The notes: generated by a model from the sequence alone, not told the origin. DNA of 49,550 bases from an uncultured Bacteroidales bacterium (GCA_900318245.1 ONJT01000027.1:1-49550); one strand, 5' to 3'. Numbered from the stretch's first letter, positions 40,201 to 47,708 are shown. Made by a program: numbers and translations.

Positions 40201-40960
40201 GCGTAAGAGAAGTAGTAGTGTCAATATAATTCTCAACATCGTTCACTAAGGATGTTGGAGGAGAACAACTCACAAGACCTGTTGGAGCGTCAGAACCAAA
40301 GAAAGTAATAATTCCTCTCTCGTCATCTATCAATTGATACTTATTATTTTCATAATAGCTATTAACTGTTTGCGAGCCACTATAAACCGTATTGACAGTG
40401 CTTTGTACAGACTGCCCTTCATATTTAGTGGAAATCTTCTTTAATATCTCACCAGACTCTGCATCTACATAAACATCTGCCATCTCTTCCGCAGAGTGAA
40501 TCATATATGCAATCCTGTATTCCACACTGTCACCATTAAAAACGGGCGTAAGCATATACTTGGCATCCCCAGACTCCTGATTACGAACTTTTGCCAAGGC
40601 ACGTCTTTTAGAAACACGCGCAGCTGTATTGTTTGGCTTCTGCTGATCCTCCATAAGGACTCCGTTCAAACTCTGAACAATACCGTTGCGAGCATGAACG
40701 AGAACCAAACATCCTTCTACTTCAACACCTTGATAATACTGTTGGAATGAAATATGTCGAATGCCCATTTTATCACACTTGTCTCCAACGACCTTAAAAG
40801 AAGTCGAAGGGGCAAGTGAAAACCAATTGTTAAAATAATTGGAGATATTCTCAACTTGTATGTTCTCCACACTTACATTTTTAGAAAAGTGACCAACATT
40901 ACTCGAAAATGCAAGTAAAGAACAAAATAAAAGGCATACTAAAAAGCAATACTTTCTCAT
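37241..40960 (-). CDS. secreted M4 (thermolysin-family) metallopeptidase with C2-like, CBM26-like, Big2 and T9SS domains
   Basis: A 1239-residue exported protease. Order: signal peptide (1-20); FTP/PepSY-type propeptide (~40-180); a C2-like beta-domain (~296-392: PDLFITVENPSGV ... KIWDYDAVGNDLIATLNVD); M4 catalytic domain (~400-695) with zinc site HEFSH (494-498), third ligand Glu520 in NEGFSD, and catalytic His599 in DHGGVHTNSG; a beta-rich region (~700-845); a CBM26-like starch-binding module (~848-925: ITIKAKKPSNWGSTISAWAW); a Big2 Ig-like domain (~945-1026); a choice-of-anchor/MAM-like jelly roll (~1030-1198); T9SS tail (1216-1239, ending YTLQGQEVK). Zinc and catalytic residues are intact. 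It is more AT-rich than neighbouring housekeeping genes. It overlaps the upstream lipoprotein gene by 4 bases, so the pair is coupled. The modules suggest binding to glycans outside the cell. Confidence 0.92.
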   Translation of the reverse strand: MRKYCFLVCLLFCSLLAFSSNVGHFSKNVSVENIQVENISNYFNNWFSLAPSTSFKVVGDKCDKMGIRHISFQQYYQGVEVEGCLVLVHARNGIVQSLNGVLMEDQQKPNNTAARVSKRRALAKVRNQESGDAKYMLTPVFNGDSVEYRIAYMIHSAEEMADVYVDAESGEILKKISTKYEGQSVQSTVNTVYSGSQTVNSYYENNKYQLIDDERGIITFFGSDAPTGLVSCSPPTSLVNDVENYIDTTTSLTQEQKQDSRFMEYFRRNLVMHSYYVPTFTNYLTLPSSSNSSYSDVARSQLTKIIISSINTTSWKGLFESNPDLFITVENPSGVEVYNNKTERVTVTPTSSNPVVFNIQVPIYSGTYKLKIWDYDAVGNDLIATLNVDSEVGKWNYNGNTYSQVIIVDAATPAFDAHWGMGKTLDYFAETFGRNSFDDQGSFVYQLVGAPYHVISDGLNAFATTTQNEYSYMVYGLGDGAIMKQVVELDVMAHEFSHQVTAFNQNGGLKYQNESGAMNEGFSDIFGMCVEYYVTGTASWLIGHDLMIGYTNTRSMKNPANSLDGYDPQPKAYQGAHWHPLATTQEQLKDNTMDHGGVHTNSGVLNYWFYLLSAGTGNYTNEFNKTYNVQGIGIDKAQWIAYMLNQYYLTPYATYQDAQYGSLLITELLYGYGSSEYQAVCNAWGVVGIGNGYDGTLYDLEPGKYLVFARRNNSSNYFKMSSELTSGSTKRYKAVDIESALIGSETTIQQDPAFVWEVEKSGNTYLLKNQNQYSTWNSGNSAAMGATGKQLTITPQFDGSYTVTFADGTNTRYLSLNGSSGNDYFAYYSGNGQIENLRFEQYLYTELPEITIKAKKPSNWGSTISAWAWNTGEEGKWVTLQQEGNWYTYTTNSSELNIVFVNGTGWTGDNNQTVDITTSESMCIQIGSNTSGKRSYTVIDCIERQEPTLTMENSAVSLEIGESITRQAYTNSDASVVYSTTDGAVASVDNNGKVTAISEGTVTIKASVAQTNYYLAKSVSYSVTVSAPVVCKSAPYSEPFSSTQGDFTIQEVSKASGLSYIWKLDGSSYKNGMIAKAMYNSKYYSSEGWLISPCIEVAKDVTTTLTFDHAAKFFSSASTEMTLWLSTDYKSGLPSTATWSQLTIPTYPSGSNWNFVSSGNIDLSAYAGSSVSIAFKYISTSTAAAQWEVKNFSVTSTPNPTGLNDVDQSLESAQKVLRDGHVLIIRNGKTYTLQGQEVK

Positions 40961-41337
40961 TTTAGTAAACTGTTTAATTCATTATATAAATTCTTTAGTT
41001 CTCTATTTACTTGTGATGAACCTCCCCATAAATACTTATGAGTTTCACGCCCTTTCACTTCAATAAACCAATAAAAATTGTCAGGTTCATAAATTGGACT
41101 GTCAATCCCATCTGCAATTAAAAAAATTCTTTCAACGTCCTCGCAAGAAGCTCTCCCTATAACTTTCCCATTTTTACTCAATTCTCCTTTTTTGTTCAGA
41201 GAGAATTGTTCAACCTGATTGGTAAAACCACCTCCACGTCCAAATTTTATCTCACTAATTTGGTACTGCGTTGATACTTTACAAGTAGAACAGGCACAAA
41301 CCAAGATTGTAAATATTGCTAAGAAGAGTTGTTTCAT
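40957..41337 (-). CDS. small lipoprotein, emfourin-like candidate M4-protease inhibitor
   Basis: A 126-residue protein with a lipoprotein signal (MKQLFLAIFTILVCAC, acylated Cys16). The mature part contains FGRGGGFTNQVEQFSLN near the start, a helix CEDVERIFLIADGID, then IYEPDNFYWFIEVKGRETH and a final helix. This order (GGF near the first strand; a long helix; a PD-F-Y/W-x-I strand pair with a following His) resembles emfourin, the small inhibitor encoded beside protealysin-type M4 proteases. The match is by pattern only. Its gene immediately precedes the M4 protease (ATGA overlap), as expected for an inhibitor or chaperone partner. Otherwise it would be an unknown lipoprotein. It is AT-rich like the protease gene. 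Confidence 0.5.
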   Translation of the reverse strand: MKQLFLAIFTILVCACSTCKVSTQYQISEIKFGRGGGFTNQVEQFSLNKKGELSKNGKVIGRASCEDVERIFLIADGIDSPIYEPDNFYWFIEVKGRETHKYLWGGSSQVNRELKNLYNELNSLLK

Positions 41338-41397
41338 TATAATATTATAGTATTTTGTTATATCTATACAAAAGTGCAGGCAGTCTGTCTATATTAG

Positions 41398-41511
41398 GAC
41401 ATTCGGGCTTGGACTCCCATCACTTCCAATATATGCAGAATGCCCACACCGATACGTGTGAACATTCGCTATATTTAGGAAAGTGATTACAATTGTCCAA
41501 GATTGAATGTC
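41398..41511. repeat. ~114-bp imperfect palindrome
   Basis: Paired segments from outside in: GACATTC (41398) with GAATGTC (41505); CTTGGAC (41408) with GTCCAAG (41495); ATCACTTCC...ATATA...GAATG (41419-41442) with CATTC...ATATT...GGAAAGTGAT (41463-41487); CACAC with GTGTG (41456-41460) at the tip. It lies in the 330-base gap between the lipoprotein gene and the DUF1016 gene. The rest of the gap shows no ORF or clear promoter. Confidence 0.75.
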
Positions 41512-41667
41512 TCCAAAATAAAGCAAATGCTTATTTATGTATGTTGTTTGTCTGTTGTTTTATGCCATAGGCGGTGGTTGGTTGATTTGATATTTTTTAA
41601 TCGGTCAAGATTGCGGGACAGAGCCTACATTGCTCCGGGTTTAACGTCATAGAGAGGGGACGTGAAT

Positions 41668-42753
41668 TTACTGGTTGTTATCTTCTAATAATATATTTTG
41701 CAATTCACGTTCGAGTTGCTCGCGATCTGGCAAATAAAGTTGGTAACGGCTGACAAAAAGTTGGTTAGAGATTCCATGCAACGCATATTCCATAAGCAAT
41801 TTATCTTTTTCCGAACCAAGAATAATACCAATTGGCGGATTATCTCCTTCCGTATTCTCCTCAGCCGCAAAATAATTGAGATATAAGTTCATCTGACCTA
41901 TATCTTCGTGTTGTATTTCACCGCGTTTTAAGTCAATGAGCACAAAACATTTCAAGATACGATGATAAAAAACCAGATCTACGTAGAAGTTACGCCCGCC
42001 TATCGTAAGACGCTTCTGACGGGCAACGAAAGAGAAACCTTTGCCTAATTCCAACAAGAACTGCTCCAAGTGCGCATATAGCGCCTCCTCAAGGTCGCTC
42101 TCCTTGTAGAGAGGTTTGGTTTCTATGCCTGCAAATTCCAATACAACAGGGTCATGTAATATGTCCTGCGGCTTGGTAACCGTTTGTCCTTCTCTGGCTA
42201 ATTGCAGCACTCCTTCCTTATCTTTGCTCAGCGCAAGACGTTGAAACAGCAGACTTTTCTTTTGACGCTTCAGTTCACCGACGCTCCAATGTTCTTGCTC
42301 ACATTGATGCACATAGAAACTGATTTCAAGTGGATCCTCCAATTTCAAAATCTCGAAATAATGACTCCAGCTCAATAAGTGAGACGGCGTCTCACCTTTT
42401 TGAGCGAATAAGTGAGACAGCCTCTCATCTTTTGCGAAAGTATAGTAGAACTTCCTGATATAGAGCAGGTTACTCTTGCTATAACCTTTGCCTAAACGTA
42501 TGGTTAAATCTTTCGACAAACGATTTATCAGATTATCTCCATATTTCGCACGTGCGTTGCCGTGCTGCTCAAACTCAACGATATAGCGACCTATCTCCCA
42601 ATTGGTGTCAATTAGGATTGTATTTACCGCAGTAGCCAATTTCTGATGAGCCATTTCAACAGCTTTGCTGATATTCTCAACAAGCGTCTGGTATGCCGCA
42701 TCGTTCACTAATTGTGCGTCTGCATTTATTATTTTAGGACTCTGTTCGTTCAT
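41668..42753 (-). CDS. DUF1016 / PDDEXK nuclease domain protein (YhcG family)
   Basis: A 361-residue protein with an N-terminal DUF1016 winged-helix part (ILIDTNWEIGRYIVEFEQHG, INRLSKDLTIRLGKGYSKSN, and the LSHLF...SWSHYFEILKL region) and a C-terminal PD-(D/E)XK nuclease domain (GRNFYVDLVFYHRILKCFVL, IDLKRGEIQHEDIGQM), where D-x(n)-D-L-K gives the likely active site. YhcG-type proteins are often near restriction-modification or other defence and mobile genes; their substrate is unknown. Here no methylase or restriction gene is adjacent. I chose ATG 42753, 20 bases after the -7 box; an upstream in-frame ATG lies in the promoter. Confidence 0.88.
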   Translation of the reverse strand: MNEQSPKIINADAQLVNDAAYQTLVENISKAVEMAHQKLATAVNTILIDTNWEIGRYIVEFEQHGNARAKYGDNLINRLSKDLTIRLGKGYSKSNLLYIRKFYYTFAKDERLSHLFAQKGETPSHLLSWSHYFEILKLEDPLEISFYVHQCEQEHWSVGELKRQKKSLLFQRLALSKDKEGVLQLAREGQTVTKPQDILHDPVVLEFAGIETKPLYKESDLEEALYAHLEQFLLELGKGFSFVARQKRLTIGGRNFYVDLVFYHRILKCFVLIDLKRGEIQHEDIGQMNLYLNYFAAEENTEGDNPPIGIILGSEKDKLLMEYALHGISNQLFVSRYQLYLPDREQLERELQNILLEDNNQ

Positions 42754-42772
42754 GTCTTTGCAACTTTCGGCT

Positions 42773-42805
42773 GCAAAGTTACACAAAAAAAATGACATAC
42801 GCAAA
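42773..42805 (-). promoter_or_regulatory. promoter of the DUF1016 gene
   Basis: On the minus strand: TTTG (42805-42802), 20 bp, TAACTTTGC (42781-42773). Almost the same sequence as the promoter at 34613-34645. Confidence 0.75.
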
Positions 42806-42818
42806 TTTGTATGCCATT
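42791..42818 (-). terminator. terminator hairpin fused to the DUF1016 promoter
   Basis: AATGACATAC (42791-42800) and GTATGCCATT (42809-42818); on the minus strand a run of T follows. It would end transcripts coming from the T9SS tail remnant at 42844. Confidence 0.7.
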
Positions 42819-42843
42819 TTCTTTGGAATTTATGTTTTTTGGT

Positions 42844-42906
42844 TTAGTTCTTGACTACTTTGCAGGCGACGCCTTTGTAGCCGGCGACATAGACCATATA
42901 TACCAT
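42844..42906 (-). pseudogene. second orphan T9SS-type tail remnant
   Basis: The minus-strand frame MVYMVYVAGYKGVACKVVKN, stop TAA. The pattern GxYxVxVxGxKxxxCKVVxx is that of the last two strands of a T9SS C-terminal domain. Nothing recognisable precedes it, so it appears to be the last trace of a lost exported protein. It is short, so confidence is limited. Confidence 0.45.
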
Positions 42907-43092
42907 TGTTATAAGCGGTATATTTGGCTTGGTCGGTTTTTTACGCAACAGCACAATAGTGCAACAAAAAAAAGAAAATCAGTACCGGAGGTAAGCAGCC
43001 TGTACCGCGAGTTCGAACAAACGGCAAAAAGCACTTTGGCACGGTTCTTGCGGACAGGGTAGTGAACCCTATTAATTTCAGGAGGTACAGAA

Positions 43093-43503
43093 ATGAAAAA
43101 ACTAATGATTTTAGCCATGAGCGTCATGATGGTGGCGAGCATGAGCGCACAAGAGGCAAAAGCCGAAAAGGCGGAGTGCAAGAAAGACAAGAAAGAGTGC
43201 AAGATGACGAAGGAACAGCGTGTCGAGATGGACATCAAGTACCTGACGGAAGAACTCTATTTGAGTGATGAACAGGCCGCAAAGTTTGCCGTTACCTACC
43301 GCGAGTTTATCGCTGCGAAAGAGAAGTTGAATAAGGAGTTTGCAGAGAAGTTCGGCAAGGATCTGAATGAGCGTCAGGTAGCTCGCGTACTTCATTTCCA
43401 TGGTCCGAAACCCCACGGTCCGAAAGGCGAAGGTCCGCGACCGGAATTCAAGGACGGTAAGTGCCCGAAAGGCGAAGGCAGACCCTGTCCGAAGAAAGAT
43501 TAA
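43093..43503 (+). CDS. secreted DUF4890-like protein (Spy/CpxP-like)
   Basis: A 136-residue protein with a signal peptide (MKKLMILAMSVMMVASMSAQ) and a charged helical body: KMTKEQRVEMDIKYLTEELY, LSDEQAAKFAVTYREFIAAK, then NERQVARVLHF. This resembles DUF4890, a Bacteroidetes family related in form to the LTXXQ periplasmic proteins Spy and CpxP. The C-terminus is rich in Pro, Gly, His and Lys (HFHGPKPHGPKGEGPRP) and has two Cys, perhaps metal-binding. Unusually for this genome, a strong Shine-Dalgarno AGGAGGT lies 7 bases before the ATG. A terminator follows at 43509. Confidence 0.75.
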   Translation: MKKLMILAMSVMMVASMSAQEAKAEKAECKKDKKECKMTKEQRVEMDIKYLTEELYLSDEQAAKFAVTYREFIAAKEKLNKEFAEKFGKDLNERQVARVLHFHGPKPHGPKGEGPRPEFKDGKCPKGEGRPCPKKD

Positions 43504-43508
43504 GAAAG

Positions 43509-43532
43509 AGAGGCGTAAGGCCTCTTTTTTTT
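43509..43532 (+). terminator. terminator after the DUF4890 gene
   Basis: AGAGGC, GTAAG loop, GCCTCT, then a run of T. Begins six bases after the stop codon. Confidence 0.88.
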
Positions 43533-43625
43533 TATGCCTAATAGAAAAAAGTTGTACCTTCGGACGCCGCCTGCCTAACGGCATTCCCCCGAAAATACGT
43601 TCGCACAGTTCGGGATATGGCCAGA

Positions 43626-43763
43626 TATTTTTGCCGTAAAAATGTAATTCAGGGCATGTGCCCTAAATTTTGCACAAACCTATTTGGCAGCCCCATACAA
43701 GCATGTTTCTGCCAAGTAGATTGTGCAAAATCGAGAAAAATCTCTAAAAAATTACATTTTTTT
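43626..43763 (+). ncRNA. candidate cloverleaf small RNA with its own -7 box
   Basis: Found in the 420-base gap before the str operon. A -7 element TATTTTTGC lies at 43626-43634 (the -33 is weak, TTCG near 43600). Then P1 AAAAATGTAATT (43638-43649) pairs perfectly with AATTACATTTTT (43750-43761). Within it are P2 AGGGC/GCCCT (43651-43664), P3 TTTTGCACAA/TTGTGCAAAA (43668-43677, 43721-43730) capped by TTGGCAG/CTGCCAA (43684-43690, 43709-43715), and P4 GAGA/TCTC (43733-43744). The 3' strand of P1 runs into TTTTTTT, a possible termination signal. The result is a neat four-way junction. No ORF overlaps. I cannot match it to a named RNA family. Confidence 0.5.
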
Positions 43764-43773
43764 GCAAAAATAT

Positions 43774-43805
43774 TTTGCCATATGAAAAATTTGTAGTATC
43801 TTTGC
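43774..43805 (+). promoter_or_regulatory. promoter of the str operon
   Basis: TTTG (43774-43777), 19 bp, TATCTTTGC (43797-43805). A ~110-base leader with GCGCGT/ACGCGC and GCATATGC-type palindromes follows before rpsL. Confidence 0.75.
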
Positions 43806-43924
43806 ACGCTTTTTCAGCGCGTGCACAGGCTCGCATATGCATAGACGCATATATATAAGCACTGAAACGCGCGGGGAAACGCAGGAACATTTATTAAAAA
43901 ACAATTAATTAAACAAACAACAAA

Positions 43925-44305
43925 ATGCCTACAATTCAACAATTAGTTAGAAAAGGAAGAGCAGAACTGGTGGACAAGTCGAAGAGCCCGGCTCTTGACA
44001 GCTGCCCGCAGCGTCGTGGCGTTTGTGTACGTGTTTACACAACGACCCCGAAGAAACCTAACTCCGCGATGCGTAAGGTTGCCCGTGTGCGCCTGACGAA
44101 CTCGAAGGAGGTCAATGCTTACATCCCGGGAGAGGGACACAACTTGCAAGAGCACAGCATCGTAATGGTACGTGGCGGTCGTGTAAAAGACCTGCCGGGT
44201 GTTCGTTATCACATCGTTCGTGGTACGCTTGATACCGCCGGTGTAGCAAACCGCTTGCAACGTCGCTCCAAATACGGAGCTAAGCGTCCGAAAGCTAAGA
44301 AGTAA
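43925..44305 (+). CDS. rpsL: 30S ribosomal protein uS12
   Basis: A 126-residue protein of standard length. It has [12 protein letters not shown], the decoding-site loop [19 protein letters not shown] with the wild-type Lys associated with streptomycin sensitivity, and [20 protein letters not shown] with the second such Lys. Basic tail KRPKAKK. It is the first gene of the str cluster; the stop codon runs into an AGTTGAG heptamer repeat (44305-44332). The 212-base gap to rpsG has no ORF. Confidence 0.97.
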   Translation: MPTIQQLVRKGRAELVDKSKSPALDSCPQRRGVCVRVYTTTPKKPNSAMRKVARVRLTNSKEVNAYIPGEGHNLQEHSIVMVRGGRVKDLPGVRYHIVRGTLDTAGVANRLQRRSKYGAKRPKAKK

Positions 44306-44332
44306 GTTGAGAGTTGAAAGTTGAGAGTTGAG
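44305..44332. repeat. heptamer tandem repeat, AGTTGAG x4
   Basis: AGTTGAG, AGTTGAA, AGTTGAG, AGTTGAG, directly at the end of rpsL. Further AAAGTTT-like sequence follows in the rpsL-rpsG gap. Confidence 0.75.
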
Positions 44333-44517
44333 AGAAGTTCGAAAGTTTAAAGTAGAAAGTTTCAAAGTCGCAACAAACAATCAACAAAAATCAGTTAAGC
44401 TCTGAATTTTATTAACTAAATGTTCCATATTTGGGACGAGACAATGGGTTGAGGGTTGAGTAAGGGGCTCGGGTAGCCGCTGAAGAGATCGACAACCAAC
44501 AAAAAATTATTACTACA

Positions 44518-44994
44518 ATGAGAAAAGCAAAACCGCAAAAACGAGTTATCCTTCCGGATCCAGTGTACGGTGAGGTAATGGTGGCAAAATTTGTGAACCA
44601 CCTGATGCTCGATGGTAAGAAAAACACCGCATATGGTGTATTCTACAGCGCACTCGGCGTTGTAGAGCAGAAAATGAAGGGTGAGGAGAAAGCTGCTCTG
44701 GATATCTGGAAGCAGGCGCTCGATAACATCACCCCGCTCGTAGAGGTTAAATCGAAGCGTATCGGTGGTGCAACCTTCCAGGTACCGACCGAGATCCGTG
44801 CTGACCGCAAGGAGAGTATCGCAATGAAGAACATGATCGCATTCGCACGCAAACGCGGTGGCCACTCGATGGCTGAGAAGCTCGCTGCTGAGATCATGGA
44901 TGCGTTCAACAACCAAGGTGGTGCCTTCAAGCGTAAAGAGGATATGCACCGTATGGCTGAGGCTAACCGTGCATTCGCACACTTCCGCTTCTAA
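44518..44994 (+). CDS. rpsG: 30S ribosomal protein uS7
   Basis: A 158-residue protein of the usual length. Signatures: [60 protein letters not shown], and the C-terminal [17 protein letters not shown]. It nucleates the 30S head and in Enterobacteria autoregulates this operon. A ~210-base leader precedes it and fusA follows after 59 bases. Confidence 0.97.
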   Translation: MRKAKPQKRVILPDPVYGEVMVAKFVNHLMLDGKKNTAYGVFYSALGVVEQKMKGEEKAALDIWKQALDNITPLVEVKSKRIGGATFQVPTEIRADRKESIAMKNMIAFARKRGGHSMAEKLAAEIMDAFNNQGGAFKRKEDMHRMAEANRAFAHFRF

Positions 44995-45053
44995 CCGGTT
45001 TAGAACCGGAGCAAGTTATCCATTCGGTAACAACAAAAAAGATTGGAAAGAAA

Positions 45054-47168
45054 ATGGCAAAACATGATTTGAAATTAAACCGTAACATCGGTATTATGGC
45101 GCACATCGATGCGGGTAAGACGACTACGTCCGAGCGTATCCTGTTCTACACGGGTCTGACTCACAAGATCGGTGAGGTGCACGATGGTGCGGCTACGATG
45201 GACTGGATGGTTCAGGAGCAAGAGCGTGGTATCACGATCACTTCTGCGGCTACAACGACTTTCTGGAACTACGCAGGTAACAAATATAAGATCAACCTGA
45301 TAGACACTCCGGGGCACGTGGACTTCACCGTAGAGGTAGAGCGTTCGCTGCGTATTCTTGACGGAGCTGTGATGGCGCTGTGCTCGGTAGGTGGTGTGCA
45401 ACCGCAGTCCGAGACCGTTTGGCGTCAGGCTGATAAGTATAATGTACCGCGTCTGTGCTACGTGAACAAGATGGACCGTTCCGGTGCTAACTTCTTCGAC
45501 GTAGTTCGTCAGATCAAGGAAGTGCTCGGTGCAACTCCGTGTCCTATCCAGATCCCTATCGGCGCAGAGGAGAGTTTCAAGGGTGTCGTTGACCTCGTTA
45601 AGATGAAAGCGATCCTTTGGCACGATGAGACGATGGGTGCTGAGTACGTAGAGGAGGAGATCCCTGCGAACTTGGTAGCTGAGGCTGAGGAGTGGCGCGA
45701 CAAGATGCTGGAGACGGTATCGGAGTTCGACGACACGCTGATGGAGAAATACTTCGACGATCCTTCGACGATCACCGAGGATGAGATCCGCGTAGCTATC
45801 CGCAAGGGTACGCTGGCGATGAAGATCTTCCCGGTAATCTGCGGTTCGTCCTTCAAGAACAAAGGTGTGCAGACGATGCTTGACGCTGTCTGCGCTTACC
45901 TGCCGTCTCCGCTGGATACGCCGGTTATCAACGGTACGAATCCGAACACCGACGCAGAGGAAGAGCGTCATCCGGACGATGCTGATCCGCTGTGCGCACT
46001 CGCCTTCAAGATTGCTACTGACCCGTATGTAGGTCGTCTGTGCTACTTCCGCGTGTATTCCGGTCACCTCGATGCAGGTTCGTACGTTTACAACCCGCGT
46101 TCGGGTAAGAAAGAGCGTATCAGCCGTATCTTCCAGATGCACTCGAATCATCAGAACCCTGTAGAGACCATCCTCGCCGGTGATATCGGTGCAGGCGTAG
46201 GTTTCAAGGATATACGCACGGGCGATACCCTCTGCGACGAGAACAAACCTATCGTACTCGAGTCCATCGAGTTCCCGGCACCGGTGATCGGTATCTCTGT
46301 AGAGCCGAAGAGCCAGGCTGACCTCGACAAACTCGGCGTTGGTCTCGCCAAGCTCGCAGAGGAAGACCCGACCTTCACGGTTAAGACCGATGAGCAGACG
46401 GGTCAGACCGTTATCTCCGGTATGGGTGAGCTTCACCTCGAGATCATCATCGACCGTCTGCGTCGTGAGTTCAAGGTTGAGTGTAACCAAGGTCGTCCGC
46501 AGGTTGCATACCGCGAGGCTATCTCTGCTCCGGTAGAGTTGCGTGAGGTATATAAGAAGCAGTCCGGTGGTCGTGGTAAGTTCGCCGACATCATCGTTCG
46601 CGTAGAGCCGGCTGATGCTGACTTCCCCGGTGGTCTTCAATTCGAAGACGTCGTTAAGGGCGGTAATGTGCCTAAGGAGTATATCCCGTCGGTACAGAAG
46701 GGCTTCGAGATAGCTATGAAGAACGGTGTGCTTGCCGGTTATCCGCTGGATAGCCTGAAAGTAACGCTGCTCGACGGTAGCTTCCACCCGGTTGACTCCG
46801 ACCAGCTGTCCTTCGAGATCGCTGCTCAGATGGCGTTCAAAGAGGCTTGTGCGAAGGCTAAACCGCAGTTGATGGAGCCGATCATGAAGATCGAAGTGGT
46901 TACTCCGGAGGAGTCCATGGGTGATGTGATCGGTGACTTGAACAAACGTCGTGGTCAGGTAGAGGGTATGGACACCAGCCGCACGGGCGCACGTATCGTA
47001 AAGGCGAAGGTACCATTGGCAGAGATGTTCGGTTACGTAACCGCTCTGCGTACCATCACCTCCGGTCGTGCTACGAGCTCCATGGAGTTCAGCCACTACG
47101 AGGCCGTATCGAGTTCGATCGCGAAAGCTGTCCTCACGGAGGTTGGCGGTCGCGTAGACCTTGTATAA
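45054..47168 (+). CDS. fusA: elongation factor G
   Basis: A 704-residue translational GTPase for ribosome translocation. G1 [15 protein letters not shown] is near residues 16-30, switch [22 protein letters not shown]3 [17 protein letters not shown]4 [10 protein letters not shown], then domain II, a complete domain III with [16 protein letters not shown], domain IV ([17 protein letters not shown], with [20 protein letters not shown]) and domain V ending [15 protein letters not shown]. It is a full-length translational EF-G with its normal place after rpsG. Confidence 0.97.
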   Translation: MAKHDLKLNRNIGIMAHIDAGKTTTSERILFYTGLTHKIGEVHDGAATMDWMVQEQERGITITSAATTTFWNYAGNKYKINLIDTPGHVDFTVEVERSLRILDGAVMALCSVGGVQPQSETVWRQADKYNVPRLCYVNKMDRSGANFFDVVRQIKEVLGATPCPIQIPIGAEESFKGVVDLVKMKAILWHDETMGAEYVEEEIPANLVAEAEEWRDKMLETVSEFDDTLMEKYFDDPSTITEDEIRVAIRKGTLAMKIFPVICGSSFKNKGVQTMLDAVCAYLPSPLDTPVINGTNPNTDAEEERHPDDADPLCALAFKIATDPYVGRLCYFRVYSGHLDAGSYVYNPRSGKKERISRIFQMHSNHQNPVETILAGDIGAGVGFKDIRTGDTLCDENKPIVLESIEFPAPVIGISVEPKSQADLDKLGVGLAKLAEEDPTFTVKTDEQTGQTVISGMGELHLEIIIDRLRREFKVECNQGRPQVAYREAISAPVELREVYKKQSGGRGKFADIIVRVEPADADFPGGLQFEDVVKGGNVPKEYIPSVQKGFEIAMKNGVLAGYPLDSLKVTLLDGSFHPVDSDQLSFEIAAQMAFKEACAKAKPQLMEPIMKIEVVTPEESMGDVIGDLNKRRGQVEGMDTSRTGARIVKAKVPLAEMFGYVTALRTITSGRATSSMEFSHYEAVSSSIAKAVLTEVGGRVDLV

Positions 47169-47179
47169 GATTTATGAGG

Positions 47180-47300
47180 GCGCGTGTGCGCAAGCGTGCG
47201 TACACACGTACCTTATTAAATAATATATAATTAACCCTGCGGGGCGTGGGTCATCTTAGCAAATGACTCTTAAGGTTATCTGCGCTCTGCGAATTACAAA
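47180..47300 (+). promoter_or_regulatory. structured gap before rpsJ, possible S10-operon leader
   Basis: The 157-base fusA-rpsJ gap contains a hairpin built from GCGTGTGCGC...ACACACG (~47182-47213), a CCCTGCGGGGCGTGGG stem and GTCAT/ATGAC. In Enterobacteria the S10 leader at this place mediates feedback by L4; a similar role here is only a suggestion. No consensus promoter is obvious. Confidence 0.3.
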
Positions 47301-47325
47301 CAATTAAAAACAATTATTATTTATT

Positions 47326-47631
47326 ATGAGTCAAAAAATTCGTATCAAACTGAAGTCTTTCGACCACAACTTGGTGGATAAGTCTGCAGAGAAGATCGTC
47401 AAGACTGTTAAGGCTACGGGTGCCGTGGTAAGTGGTCCTATTCCACTGCCGACGCACAAGCGTATCTTCACGGTAAACCGCTCGACGTTCGTTAACAAGA
47501 AGAGCCGTGAGCAATTCGAGTTAGCAAGCTACAAGCGCTTGATCGACATCTACAACAGCAACAACAAGACCGTTGAGGCACTGATGAAATTAGAGCTCGC
47601 CAGCGGTGTAGAGGTAGAAATCAAAGTTTGA
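47326..47631 (+). CDS. rpsJ: 30S ribosomal protein uS10
   Basis: A 101-residue protein of standard length. [20 protein letters not shown], the long loop [20 protein letters not shown] and [18 protein letters not shown] are diagnostic. It also acts in transcription antitermination as NusE. It directly follows fusA without tuf, the usual Bacteroidetes arrangement. Confidence 0.97.
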   Translation: MSQKIRIKLKSFDHNLVDKSAEKIVKTVKATGAVVSGPIPLPTHKRIFTVNRSTFVNKKSREQFELASYKRLIDIYNSNNKTVEALMKLELASGVEVEIKV

Positions 47632-47648
47632 TAATCAAACGGCTGCAT

Positions 47649-47708
47649 CCCACGGAGAGTGATACCGGACAATCGCATAGCGGGAACCCGAAAACGTTAA
47701 CCCGTGGG
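47649..47708 (+). promoter_or_regulatory. structured leader candidate upstream of rplC
   Basis: CCCACGG (47649-47655) and CCGTGGG (47702-47708) close a 60-base element that contains ACCGG, GCGGG and CGGGAACCCG segments able to pair. It lies in the 122-base rpsJ-rplC gap and has no T-run, so it is more likely a regulatory or processing element than a terminator. Confidence 0.35.

Noticed and set aside
42811-43062. 83-residue plus-strand ORF upstream of the DUF4890 gene
   Set aside because: No domain, crosses a promoter-terminator hairpin and is antisense to the T9SS tail remnant.
45075-47096. 673-residue open frame opposite fusA
   Set aside because: Antisense shadow of a complete EF-G gene with no recognisable domain.
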